Positions 35,337 through 45,032 of a DNA stretch of 64,000 nucleotides are shown piece by piece. Below the pieces are notes generated by a model. The model was not told the DNA's origin and ran no database searches. It saw nothing but the letters and a program-made list of their open reading frames with translations. The position numbers and the translations under genes were made by a program. The stretch comes from Mayfieldus sp963740555 (lineage in GTDB: Bacteria > Actinomycetota > Thermoleophilia > Solirubrobacterales > 70-9): assembly GCA_963740555.1 (NCBI GenBank), contig CAVUES010000003.1, forward strand, positions 310,001 through 374,000, given 5' to 3'. Every line of letters begins with the position of its first letter. Position 1 is the first letter of the stretch.

Positions 35337-37041
35337 CGTCGGACCCGGGAAGGCTAAACCGCTCGAGAAGAGCATCCGGGATGCGGTCGAGTCGCACGGA
35401 CTCCGCCAATGTCGCGTCGCCAGCGTGCCGCGCCGCGAGAACCCGCAGACGATGGTCGGTCGGCACCAAGCTGGTCAGCGTGTCCATGTAGTGCTGGCTC
35501 ACGAAGTCCTCGCTGACGTGAAGAAGCTCAGCTGATCTCCTCCCGTGAAAAGCACCCTCGGAAATCCTCTCGTATCCGAGTTCGGTGCAGATCGCGTCGA
35601 TGAGCTCCCCGTTCTGGTAAGCGGGATTCAAGGCTGTCATGCCGAGACTCTGGTCGTGCTGATACAGGCTCGGTCCAAGTTGCATAAACCGGAATCCACC
35701 GCCGCCCGTCCAGCCGACAGCACGCGAGATACCGCTTTGATCCGTCCCATCCACCACGCGACTGAGTCGAGGTAGGCAATGGGTAGTGGCATGCTCCCCA
35801 AGCTCAACGAGGATCCACTTCCGCCCCATTTTGTGCGCGACCGCACCGGTTGTTCCTGAGCCGCCAAAGCTGTCAAGTACGAGATCACCCGGTTCAGTCG
35901 CCATTTCAATGATTCGTTGCAGCAGTCGCTCAGGCTTCTTGCCCCGCTTGAAAGCAACCCCGCCTTCCCGCTCAATTCCTGTCACCGGGATCTCGTCGTG
36001 AGGCCAAAAGTTGTTCATGTCGGCGTTTCGCCAGATCCGCTTGTCTTGTAGAAACGCGTAATCACGCAGATATAGGACGATCCCTTTGCTGATGTAGAGG
36101 GAGCGGACGTGTTGGCCTTTTCGCTTGCCCCTGCTCGGGGTGTACTCGACTGAGTGAAGCTCAGAGGGATCGACCCGGCTCAAGATCGTCTGCTGAAACG
36201 TGCTCTCTTTCTGCTGGGCGGCTACGCGGGCCACCTTCTCAAAGTTGCGTACGTACTTGCGGTAGTACGCGGTTGGATTCGCGCCCAGTTCCTTCGCTGA
36301 TAGTCGCTCGATTTCATAGTCGCTATGTCGGTAGATCTTGACCGGCCGATCGGAGTTATCCTGGAACTCGTCGACAAGCTCGGCCTTCCCCTCGCTGTGA
36401 ACGATCATGTTGTACTGCTGGAAGACCTTCTCGCTCGCAGGTGTCCGCCGCTGAAGCTTCTTTAGTGTCGAAGGGTGCCCGGCCTCCCTTTGGTATACGA
36501 GCAGGTACTCGGTTGCGGTAACCACCGGAGCGGCCCCTTGCCCGAGGACAGCACGATCACCGGGCACACGCTGCCAAGAGATCATCGTCATGAAGTTATG
36601 CCGGCCGAATAGCTCGTCGAGCAGGACCCGGACATAACCGAGTTCGTTGTAGTCGATATGAACAAAGAGCACGCCGTCGCGCCGCAAGAACTCCCGTAAC
36701 AACTCCAAGCGATCCCGCATCAGCGTCAGCCAGACAGAGTGCTCAAGCCCATCGTCGTAGTGGTCAAAAGCCTGACCTGTGTTGAACGGTGGATCTATGT
36801 AGATGAGCTTGACGCGGCCCGCGTGCTGCGGTAGTAGCGCACGCAGCGCGAGGAGATTGTCGCCCTCCACAAGCAGATTTTCGTCCTCGTCAATGCCGAT
36901 CCGATCCTGCTCCAAGAGGAGACGCGTTTCCGCGACGCGAAAGTCATTGGCGTCGACCCAGCCATACTCGCCAGTTTCCTCGCCGCGAAAGAGACGGCGA
37001 TCCTTGTTTAGCCAATTGAGCTCTAGGTGATTTCGATTCAT
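35308..37041 (-). CDS. mod: Type III DNA-methyltransferase Mod subunit (adenine N6)
   Basis: A 577-residue beta-class methyltransferase. The catalytic DPPFNTGQAFDHYDD (motif IV) is at about residue 82, and the AdoMet-binding FGGSGTTGAVAHKMGRKWI (motif I) comes later, near 400, the beta-class order. The region between is the target-recognition domain. It begins MNRNHLELNWLNKDRRLF, as Mod proteins do, and overlaps the res gene. Mod modifies one strand of an asymmetric site, which is sufficient to protect the host. The recognition sequence cannot be read from the protein. Confidence 0.9.
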   Translation of the reverse strand: MNRNHLELNWLNKDRRLFRGEETGEYGWVDANDFRVAETRLLLEQDRIGIDEDENLLVEGDNLLALRALLPQHAGRVKLIYIDPPFNTGQAFDHYDDGLEHSVWLTLMRDRLELLREFLRRDGVLFVHIDYNELGYVRVLLDELFGRHNFMTMISWQRVPGDRAVLGQGAAPVVTATEYLLVYQREAGHPSTLKKLQRRTPASEKVFQQYNMIVHSEGKAELVDEFQDNSDRPVKIYRHSDYEIERLSAKELGANPTAYYRKYVRNFEKVARVAAQQKESTFQQTILSRVDPSELHSVEYTPSRGKRKGQHVRSLYISKGIVLYLRDYAFLQDKRIWRNADMNNFWPHDEIPVTGIEREGGVAFKRGKKPERLLQRIIEMATEPGDLVLDSFGGSGTTGAVAHKMGRKWILVELGEHATTHCLPRLSRVVDGTDQSGISRAVGWTGGGGFRFMQLGPSLYQHDQSLGMTALNPAYQNGELIDAICTELGYERISEGAFHGRRSAELLHVSEDFVSQHYMDTLTSLVPTDHRLRVLAARHAGDATLAESVRLDRIPDALLERFSLPGSDDATVTLSLE

Positions 37042-37317
37042 GGGCTTCGGCGGGTCGCGCAGCTAAGGAAGCGAGTCAATCTAAGCAGCACCTCTCGACG
37101 GAACCGGGCGGCTTTGCGTGCAGACGGATCGGCGCTGAGACGTCGGCCGGCTCCATGTCGCTGCACCCTGGTTCACCTCCCAGCGGGACCATAGGTTCCT
37201 GGGGGCCGGGAAAGGGTCACAAGGGTTCCGAATCTGGTTGAGAAATGCATCGATTCTGCAAACCCATGCTTGTTGGAGGAGTGCGCGAACGCGAGCCGGA
37301 GAAGTTCCGACCCCCGG
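37042..37317. other. Gap between mod and the ftsX remnant
   Basis: I see no coding frame, hairpin or repeat here that I can support. The base composition is mixed and more A/T-rich than the chromosome genes, as in the rest of the island. It presumably contains the mod promoter in its first 100 bases. Confidence 0.4.
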
Positions 37318-37612
37318 CTACTCGTACGCCAACGCCTCCAACACGCCCAGCCGCGCCGCCCGCCGCGCCGGGCCGATAGCCGCCAGCACCCCGGCAAAGC
37401 CGCCAGCACCAGCAGGACGACCAGCTGCCCGACCGGGAAGGTCAGCTCGAAGCCCTGGTCCTTCAGCGGCTGTGAGATCAGGGCGGCGAAGATGCAGCCG
37501 AGGATCAGGCCGAGGACAGCGCCGATCAGGGCCGTGATCACCGACTCATAGCGGATCAGCCTCCGCACCTGGCGGAGGGAAATGCCGACCGCGCGCAACA
37601 TCCAAAGCTCGC
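37318..37612 (-). pseudogene. Remnant of the 3' end of an ftsX-type permease gene
   Basis: The minus strand encodes LRAVGISLRQVRRLIRYESVITALIGAVLG...FAALISQPLKDQGFELTFPVGQLVVLLV, then after one frame change AIGPARRAARLGVLEALAYE and a TAG. It matches the last 95 residues of the permease at 42476-45032, including the final LEALAYE. The nucleotide sequences are clearly homologous but not identical. No 5' part exists here. It is therefore the stump of a second ftsX paralogue at the island edge. Confidence 0.7.
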
Positions 37613-37681
37613 CGGTGCGTTCGTTTGTGGAAGGTGCCTTCCATCCTCTTAAAAAGGACGCAACCGGCATTCACCGTTGGG

Positions 37682-37866
37682 CTAGCTCTCGCAACCCAAG
37701 CCATCGCCGTCAGCGTCAAAGCGGTGGGGGTATCAGGCGGCGGAGGCGGGACACACACCGTCGGGTAGGCCGAATCGCACTGGCTCCCCGACGGCGGTGC
37801 AGGGGGATTTCCGCCGCTCCCGCTTGACTCTCCTGAACTGCCGCGCTGGAATGACTTCCTGACAAA
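37682..37866 (-). pseudogene. Remnant of a secreted Excalibur-domain protein
   Basis: The minus strand reads GSSGESSGSGGNPPAPPSG, then CDSAYPTVCVPPPPPD, and, out of phase after it, HRFDADGDGLGCES and a TAG. Proteins with CxxxYPxVCIPPPPPD followed by a FDxDGDGxGCE calcium loop are familiar actinobacterial secreted proteins. The N-terminus is missing and a segment between the two parts has been lost. Reported as a fragment only. Confidence 0.6.
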
Positions 37867-37923
37867 TCACGCCCACGTTCTTTTGTGTGTCGCCCGGGGG
37901 ACCGATAGGCAGCGAGGACCTCA

Positions 37924-40900
37924 ATGACTAACCCAGCAACCCGGGAAGCGCTCAAGGCCGCGTCCAAACGTCTTGAGCTTGCAGTTGTCGGTGGGCACGA
38001 CACCCCCGCTGCCCGCGCGGTAAAGCTGATGTACGAAACCGGGGACTACGATGGGCTCGCCCTGTCTCAGAGCGACGAGCGGGAAGCGATCGAGCTTCTC
38101 GCTGGCATGGGCAGCATCTACCTCTTCGATGAGCTCGTGGCAGGCGGTGAACGCCTTTCCGAGTCAATTCACAGCGTTGCGACCCGCGGCCTCCAGGAGG
38201 TCATCCAGAACGCTGAAGACCAACAGGCTTCATCCGTTCGCTTCGGATACCGAAAGGGCCGAAGGGGCGCCGGACAGCTTCTGATCGCGCACGACGGAAA
38301 TCCGGTCGAGCTCAGGGATGTCTTGCGAATATCGCTCCCCCTTGTCTCGGGCTCGAGAACAGACGCTGAAAAAATCGGCCAATTCGGAGTCGGCCTAAAG
38401 ACATTGAAACAACTCGGGCGCGAGTTGCAGGTCCACTGTCGCCCTCTTCCGGGATTCGCAATCGAGGACGGTCGGATCAAGTCGGTCAGCGCAGCTAAGC
38501 CCATTCCCGGCTTCTGGAACGCCAATGCGAGAGAAACCCTCTTTATTCTCACCCTCAAGGACAAGGCCGACGAGGAATTCGACCTCGATTTCTTCGAGGA
38601 GTGGCTCGCGAGTTGGGATGCTTCTTCGCTCCTCTTCTTAGACCACGTCTCGAGCGTCTCCTTGGTCGAGCTTGGGCGGAAAAGAAGAACCCTGAAGACT
38701 TGCCGCCTGAAACGGTCTTCCAGCAAGCCGGCGAAATTGTCTCTTCCCCGGGCAAGCGAAATCCGAGAGATGAACATCTCGGAGCCTGGGAGTAACCGGC
38801 GATGGACTCGCTACGTCGCCCGATTTCCGACTCCGCAAAAGCTCGCTGACAAGGCTGACCATTTGGGAGAGACCCTGGATGTCCGAATCGCGATCCCGAA
38901 TAGGGAGCAGACCACCCGCGTCTATGTTGGCCTTCCGCTCGAAGAGCCATGCGATCTGCCGTTTTCGGTCGGGTCAAAGCATTTCAAGCTGAGTGCTGAT
39001 CGCACCGACCTTCTCGAGCACAAGCGAAACCGCTGGCTAATCGAGGCGCTTGGGGAGCTAGCGGTGGCGATCGCCGTTCAGCGCCTGGCCGACACCCCAA
39101 AGTCCGCGTGGCGCGTAATCGCACTTTCCGATGAAGGTTGCGGGAGGTCAGGGTGGCTGCAGGGCCAGTTCGAGCGGATGATCGAACGCCAATGGCGCGA
39201 ACTCGGAAAGCGGGGGGATCTTTCATTGCCGGATGGCGACGCCCGTCTGAGTGGCTTGGTCTACGAAATCGAGGAACTTGATGGGATCCTCCAGCCAGAA
39301 GACGTCGAGCGACTCTGGCGAGAGAAGTGGGACGAGGATCAGAAAACCGTTCCCAAGAACGCTCGCGATGGAAGCCGCTGGCGCGACGTGCTCGCTGACG
39401 ATTCATGCGGCGCGAGACAGCTGGACTTCTATGACGCCACATCAATCTTCGAATGGCCCGATGAGGAGATCGATTCGAGGGGCGCCGGATGGCTGGTCGA
39501 CCTCGTTGCGGCGGCGCTCGCCACCGAAAACCAGGATGACCTAGTTGAACTGAGATGCATTGCCTTGGCAAAAAGCGGCGGTCGCCTCAGTCCAAGGGAT
39601 GTCATCGATGGCGGCGCCCTTCTCGTGCACACCCTTCCCAGCGAAGGTCTCGCCGCATCTTTGAAGCTGGCACAACAGATTGCGCTCAAGTTTCGCTCGA
39701 ACTCCCGTAATGCCCAGAATGTGCGGCGCTGGCTCAAAGAGCTCGGTGCCCTGCAGGAGAAGGCCAGCGACGCGGCAGCAATTCGTGCCCTCGCCCGAGG
39801 CGATGGTTCTGAGCCACACGATCTGCAACGCAAAGAACGGGTCCTAAAACGCCTCCGCAACTCCTTCGATCATCTCACGCCAGAGGAGCGCTCAACCTTG
39901 GGACCGGGTGTTGGAAACAACATCACGATCAAGGGCTATACGTACGAGGGCGGGCGAAAGCGCTCCGCGGCGGTCAAACCCGCCGAGGCCTACCTGCCGA
40001 GCCGCATCGACAGCGGACCGTTCCCCAAAGCCGCCGCCAAAACCGAGGGACTGCGCTGGGTACAGCCCAGCTATCGAGACATCCTCTCCGGCCCAAGAGG
40101 CCGGGGCGCCCTGGCATTCCTCCGAGGACTGGGTTCGGGCACAGCTCCCAAACTCGTCCCAGCTGATGAGCCGACTAGAGATCCCCATGCTCCAAAACTC
40201 TTCAACGAACAGGGCCTGAACGCGCAGCAGAAGGCCGAGCTCGAAACGGTCCGGAAGGCAACCGGACTGGAAGGGGATTGGTTGAGCCCGGACGCCGACG
40301 CGATCGCCGCAGATATCGCATCCGAGCGGAAACTTTCACAACGCCAAGCCCGAGCCCGGGCCTTGATTCTTGCGTTCGAGGAGAGATGGAACGACTACGC
40401 GGACAAAGTCCAGGCCGACGCCGTCTGGCACTACGGCTCTTTTATCCACCAGGGCGCCGTGACTGCGACCTGGCTCGCGCGGCTCGCCAGCGAACCGTGG
40501 CTCACCACCCGTGAGCCGGGATTGCACAAAGCATGTCCCCGCGATCTGGCCGTCCTAACGGAGGCCTCGTTTGATGTGGAAGGGCAGAACCGCGGCAGCT
40601 ACTCGGGAGAGCTCGATCCCGAGCACGCCGACCTCGCCTTCGTTTCCGCTCTTGGCATCAGGGGCCGGCCGCGGGCCTCGGGCATAGTTGCGCAGCTGGA
40701 GGGGCTTAAGGATGCCGAGATTGATGGCGCCTCCGTCGAGCAACGCCAGGCGGACCAGTGCCTACAGGCACTGTCGCATTTCGTCTCCGGTGGGCGGCAC
40801 GAATCTGAAAGCGACATGTCCGACGGCCAGATTCGAAGGGCCCTGACTGATCCAGGCAGGAAAGGCGGCCTACTTCGATTCTCCTACGGGTGGCTATCGC

Positions 40901-42432
40901 CACTCGAAATAAGGCGCGGGCCAGCTCTGCACGAAACACTGCCCTGCACGAATGTCGCGCCCCGACTACTCGAGGCTGTCGGTGTTCCGGAGCCCTCCGC
41001 CGGCGAATGCGTGGGAGTCCTGCAGGCCCTCGCGAAAGACAAGGCGGTCGAGCGAATCGGGGAATTCCGCACATTTGAGCGTCTGCTCGCCATCGCGATA
41101 GAGAAACCTCGCACCCTGGGTCCGATTAGCAAGGCGCCGCTGCGTTTGCATACAGGCTGGCAACGAAGCCGAGGGAAGGACGAGGTCTTCGCAGTCGCCG
41201 ACGCCACTCTCGCAAAGCACCTTGGGGAAAGGTGGCGTGTATGGGACACCCCGATGCCACTGGCGCGGCTCGAACCGCTCACAAAGAAACTGGGCGTCAT
41301 GGTGCTGGGCCCAGAAAGCTTTGAGCCAGACATCCCGGACCGCCTCCTGCGACAGACCCTGGACCGCCACTCTGACTTCGTCGCGGCCGTTGATCGGTTC
41401 AAGCGCTACCTGAAGATTCATCACGCCGAACTGTTTGCCTCTGTTAGCGCAGATACTTGGCGTTCACTCTCCGAGGCGCTGCTGGTTATCAGCGCCGACT
41501 GGCGACTCCGCGTCCGAACACCCGGCAAGCGAACTGAACGGGTTCCGGTTCGAGCCCACCTCTTCACCGAGCCCAATGCATTGTGCGTCGCGGATGAGGA
41601 CCAACTCGGGCGTCGGGACGGAGCGGGTCAAGCGATTGCGTCCAGGATCGCCGGCGATGAGCCGACTGAGGCCAACCTTTCAACCGTAGCGCTCGTCTGG
41701 GCCGAGTCCTACCGGGATGACAGCGCGCCGGAGTTCGAAGTCGACCCATCCGAAGAACCCGAGGCAGCCCCCGACTTCGCCGATTACGAAGGTTTTGAGG
41801 CGAGCACCCGGAGGACGGCCCGCCGACGAAAAAGCCCTCCGAAAAAAGAAGCACCACCCAAGCAAGAGTCGCGGGAACTCCACGACCCAGAAGAACTGGA
41901 TCTCGGCAAGCTCAGAGGATTGCTTCTTGAAGGCAAGCGAAAAGGAATCACGATTCGCCTATCAAGCAAGGCGAAGCTTGTCCCGCCCACCAAAAAACCT
42001 CCTAGCCGGGGGCCTTCCCAGCGCAAGACGCGGGCTGGAGACCACAAGTACACCGAGGAGGAGAAGGAGGATCTGGCACTTGATCTAGTCGCTACCGCCC
42101 TCGCAAAGCAAAAAGGGCTCCGCTTGGAGGACATCCGTGAGCAAGACAATGTCGGCGCCGATGCCGTGGATTACGAGCGAGATGTCTGGGTAGAGCTAAA
42201 GGCCCACGGTAAGGACATGCCAGATGTGATCAGGTTTGAGCCGAGCGAGTTTGATCTCGCCGAGAAGAAAAAAGGGAAGTACCTACTAGCGATCGTCTGG
42301 GGACTCGAAGCACCGCGACAGCCGGACTATGTGCTCATTTCGGACCCATTGCGTCGCCTGGATCGGAGAATTTCGGGCCGAGTCCACTTGTCAGGAATAA
42401 CCGACCTCCTGCGTCGATCCGGCGACGGATAG
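37924..42432 (+). CDS. Giant GHKL ATPase (sacsin-like) with C-terminal DUF3883 domain, probable defence effector
   Basis: A 1502-residue protein. Near residues 90-170 is an HSP90-type ATPase: LQEVIQNAEDQ (ExxxNxxD N box), LLIAHDGNPVE (DxG), and IGQFGVGLKTLKQLG (GxGxG). A long middle region follows with no domain I recognise, ending in a charged low-complexity stretch (about 1270-1370, many Lys/Glu/Pro). The last 120 residues are DUF3883: EEEKEDLALDLVATALAKQKG...GADAVDYERDVWVELKAHG, whose D...ExK pattern suggests a PD-(D/E)XK nuclease-like fold. DUF3883/GHKL proteins are commonly found beside restriction systems. It starts with an ATG at 37924, stands alone on this strand, and is bounded by ftsX sequence on both sides. 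Confidence 0.85.
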   Translation: MTNPATREALKAASKRLELAVVGGHDTPAARAVKLMYETGDYDGLALSQSDEREAIELLAGMGSIYLFDELVAGGERLSESIHSVATRGLQEVIQNAEDQQASSVRFGYRKGRRGAGQLLIAHDGNPVELRDVLRISLPLVSGSRTDAEKIGQFGVGLKTLKQLGRELQVHCRPLPGFAIEDGRIKSVSAAKPIPGFWNANARETLFILTLKDKADEEFDLDFFEEWLASWDASSLLFLDHVSSVSLVELGRKRRTLKTCRLKRSSSKPAKLSLPRASEIREMNISEPGSNRRWTRYVARFPTPQKLADKADHLGETLDVRIAIPNREQTTRVYVGLPLEEPCDLPFSVGSKHFKLSADRTDLLEHKRNRWLIEALGELAVAIAVQRLADTPKSAWRVIALSDEGCGRSGWLQGQFERMIERQWRELGKRGDLSLPDGDARLSGLVYEIEELDGILQPEDVERLWREKWDEDQKTVPKNARDGSRWRDVLADDSCGARQLDFYDATSIFEWPDEEIDSRGAGWLVDLVAAALATENQDDLVELRCIALAKSGGRLSPRDVIDGGALLVHTLPSEGLAASLKLAQQIALKFRSNSRNAQNVRRWLKELGALQEKASDAAAIRALARGDGSEPHDLQRKERVLKRLRNSFDHLTPEERSTLGPGVGNNITIKGYTYEGGRKRSAAVKPAEAYLPSRIDSGPFPKAAAKTEGLRWVQPSYRDILSGPRGRGALAFLRGLGSGTAPKLVPADEPTRDPHAPKLFNEQGLNAQQKAELETVRKATGLEGDWLSPDADAIAADIASERKLSQRQARARALILAFEERWNDYADKVQADAVWHYGSFIHQGAVTATWLARLASEPWLTTREPGLHKACPRDLAVLTEASFDVEGQNRGSYSGELDPEHADLAFVSALGIRGRPRASGIVAQLEGLKDAEIDGASVEQRQADQCLQALSHFVSGGRHESESDMSDGQIRRALTDPGRKGGLLRFSYGWLSPLEIRRGPALHETLPCTNVAPRLLEAVGVPEPSAGECVGVLQALAKDKAVERIGEFRTFERLLAIAIEKPRTLGPISKAPLRLHTGWQRSRGKDEVFAVADATLAKHLGERWRVWDTPMPLARLEPLTKKLGVMVLGPESFEPDIPDRLLRQTLDRHSDFVAAVDRFKRYLKIHHAELFASVSADTWRSLSEALLVISADWRLRVRTPGKRTERVPVRAHLFTEPNALCVADEDQLGRRDGAGQAIASRIAGDEPTEANLSTVALVWAESYRDDSAPEFEVDPSEEPEAAPDFADYEGFEASTRRTARRRKSPPKKEAPPKQESRELHDPEELDLGKLRGLLLEGKRKGITIRLSSKAKLVPPTKKPPSRGPSQRKTRAGDHKYTEEEKEDLALDLVATALAKQKGLRLEDIREQDNVGADAVDYERDVWVELKAHGKDMPDVIRFEPSEFDLAEKKKGKYLLAIVWGLEAPRQPDYVLISDPLRRLDRRISGRVHLSGITDLLRRSGDG

Positions 42433-42475
42433 CCACGGGGCTGTGACCTTCGGTTCGTAATTGTCTGCCTGAGAT

Positions 42476-45032
42476 CTACTCGTACGCCAGCGCCTCGAGC
42501 ACGTCCAGCCGCGCCGCCCGGCGCGCCGGGGCGATCGCGGCCAGCACTCCGGCCAGTCCCGCGATCACGAGGATGATGATCAGCTGGCCGATCGGGTAGC
42601 TGATCACGAAGCCCTGGTCCTTCAGCGGCACTGACATCAGAGCCGCGAAGATCATCCCGATCGCCATCCCGAGCATAGCGCCGATCAGGGCGGTGATCAC
42701 ACTCTCGTACCGGATCAGCCTCCGCACCTGGCGGCGCGACATGCCGACCGCGCGCAGCATCCCCAGCTCGCGGCGGCGCTCATAGATGCTCAGCGCCAGC
42801 GTGTTGGCGATCCCGAACAGGCTTACGATCACAGCCAGCGAGAGCAGCGCGTAGACCAGGCGGAGCAGCGGTCAATCGGGCTCTGCTGACTCGACTTCAA
42901 TTGGTCCTGGTTGAGCACCTCGGTGGTCGGGAACTCCTTGGTCAGGATCGGCTTGATCTTCGCCTGCACTGCCGCCGTGTTCGCCCCCGGCGCCAGGTCA
43001 ATGAAGTCAAAAACGTCCTGGCTGGTCGCGAAGTCGCGCGCCATCGCCCCCTGCGTCACCACCATGTCCCCGAGCAGGTTGGCGTTGTCCTTGAACGACC
43101 CGGCGATCCGAAACTCCGACACCTTGCCGGTCTGGCCCAGGACCCGGATCCCGTCGCCAACGTTTAACCCGGTCCCGTCGAGATAGCTCTTGTCGGCGAT
43201 CACCCCGTTGTCCTTCAGGTTCTCCAGCGTCCTCGGGCTCGACCCGTCCTGGTAATCGATGCTCAACACCCGGTTCGCGGTCTTCGGGTCCAGCCCCGAG
43301 GCGCGCGCCTTGCCCTCCCCCGCGACCTTCACCTGAGTCGACCGCAGAGTCGAGACTGTCTGCACTCCGGGCACCTTCGTGACCGCCGTCGCCGCGGCAG
43401 ATGGGATCGGGTCGAACCCGTTGCTGTTCTGGAGCACAAGCTGGCCATTGAAGTTCTGATCGATCGCGGTTGCGATCGATGCCTTCAGCCCGGCGGCGAA
43501 CACGGTCACGAAGCTGACGAGCGCCAGGCCGATCATCAACGCCGCCGCGGTGGCCGCGGTCCGCCCCGGGTTTCGCTGCGAGTTCTCGCGCGCAAGCCGC
43601 CCGGTAAGCCCGCGCAGGCGCTCGAGCGGCCATCCGGCCACCTCGGCCAGCGGCCGCACCAGCTTCGGGCTCCAGAGCGAAACCCCGAACAGCACCAAGA
43701 GCGGCCCCCAGGCCGAGCATCAGCGCCGCCTGCCCGGAGTCGTTGATGTGGCCGAAAAGCCCGACCAGGACGAGCGCCAATCCGCCGACCAGCAGCAAGC
43801 TCGCGATCGCGGTGGTAACGATCGAGCGGCGGCGGCTCGGCGCCAGCTCCAGGTCCTGCATGGCGGCGATCGGCGGCACCCGGGTCGAGCGCAGCGCCGG
43901 GTTCAGCGCCGCGACCAAAGTCACGATCAGCCCGATCAGAATCGAGGTCACCACGGTGCGACTGGCAACTACCAGCGCCGTGGTCGGTACCCCGAACCCG
44001 AGGGCATTGAACAGCGCTTCGATCCCCGCGGCAAAGGCTAAACCGCCAAAGAGGCCGCCGACCGCGCCAAGTAAGCCGATCGATCCTGCTTCGACAACTA
44101 CCGAGCCGAGTATCTGGCGGCGGGAGGCGCCAAGTGTCCGCAGCATCCCGAACTCGCGGACCCGCTGGGCGACGGTGATCGAAAAGGTGTTGAAGATCAC
44201 GAAGGCACCTACGATCAATGCAATGGCTGCGAAGACGCCGAGGAAGATCGGTAGGAAGCTGAGCGCCTTGTGGATCTGGTCGGATTGGCGATTGGCATTC
44301 TGCTGCGCGGTCTCGACCCGGATGTCGGGCGGCACGACCTGCTTGATCCGCGTGGCCAGCTCGGCGGAGGAGACATCGGGGTTGTTGGCCACCGAGATCT
44401 GGTCGTAGCGGCCAACGTTCTCGGTGATCCTCTGTGCCTCGGGAAGGGTCAACTGAGCGATGCTGGCGCCCCCGAACGAGGTCCCGCCTAGCTCGGTCAG
44501 CCCGACGAGGCGATACGTCTTCGCGCGCCTTTCTCCCGAGAGCCGGATCGGGTCGCCGATCTTCAACCCCGAGTCGTCGGCGGCGGCCTTGTCAAGGGTC
44601 GCCTGGTGCGACATTGGTGGGGCGGTGACCCTCGACCGTCTTCAGCGACTCGATCCGCGGCGGCAGGGTCGAGGATATGAACTTAGGCGCGAACTGCGAG
44701 CCAACCGAGCTGTTGCCCTTGAAGATCCCGCCCGGGGTGAAGATTGCGCCCGCGGCCAGCTTCACGCCCGAAACCTTCCTCACTTTCTGCAATAGCGAAG
44801 CCGGAAAGGTCGGGACCGAGGAGTTGCCCTCCTGGGTGACCGGCTGACGGGCAGTGATCACCACCGAGGTGCCCTTCAGCGAGTCGTTGAAGATCTGGTC
44901 GAAGGCCCTGTTGATCGTGTCGGTGATCACGTAGGTGCCGGAGACCAACGAGACGCCGATCAGGACCGCCACGACCGTGCCCACCGCGCGCAGCTTGCGC
45001 GCCCAGAGGCTCTTGATCGCGAGGCTAGTCAA
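42476..45032 (-). pseudogene. ABC exporter permease, MacB/FtsX type, in four pieces because of three frameshifts
   Basis: One gene of about 851 codons is spread over four frames. 45032-44617 has the N-terminus SLAIKSLWARKLRAVGTVVAVLIGVSLVSG. 44614-43690 has LIVGAFVIFNTFSITVAQ and LRTLGASRRQ (first FtsX core). 43698-42850 has TAATAAALMIGLALVSFVTVFAAG and the second extracytoplasmic domain. 42870-42476 has LLRLVYALLSLA, IVSLFGIANTL and LGMLRAVGMSRRQVRRLIRYESVI, ending LEALAYE. Every piece is in the right order for the two-core permease family. One break lies at a CCCC run (44617). The start overlaps the stop of the ATPase gene by eight bases. If the sequence is right, it is inactive or makes fragments; assembly error is the alternative. 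Its 3' end is duplicated at 37318-37612. Confidence 0.75.

Noticed and set aside
37150..37320. A possible tRNA end or integrase attachment site at the island edge
   Set aside because: GGGTTCCGAATCTGG resembles a T-arm but there is no acceptor stem, anticodon arm or recombinase gene.
25743..42432. The island as a DISARM system (methyltransferase, helicase, PLD protein)
   Set aside because: The helicase and methyltransferase are a typical overlapping type III Res/Mod pair, and no DrmA or DrmB protein with its DUF1998 domain is visible; a PLD protein alone is not sufficient.
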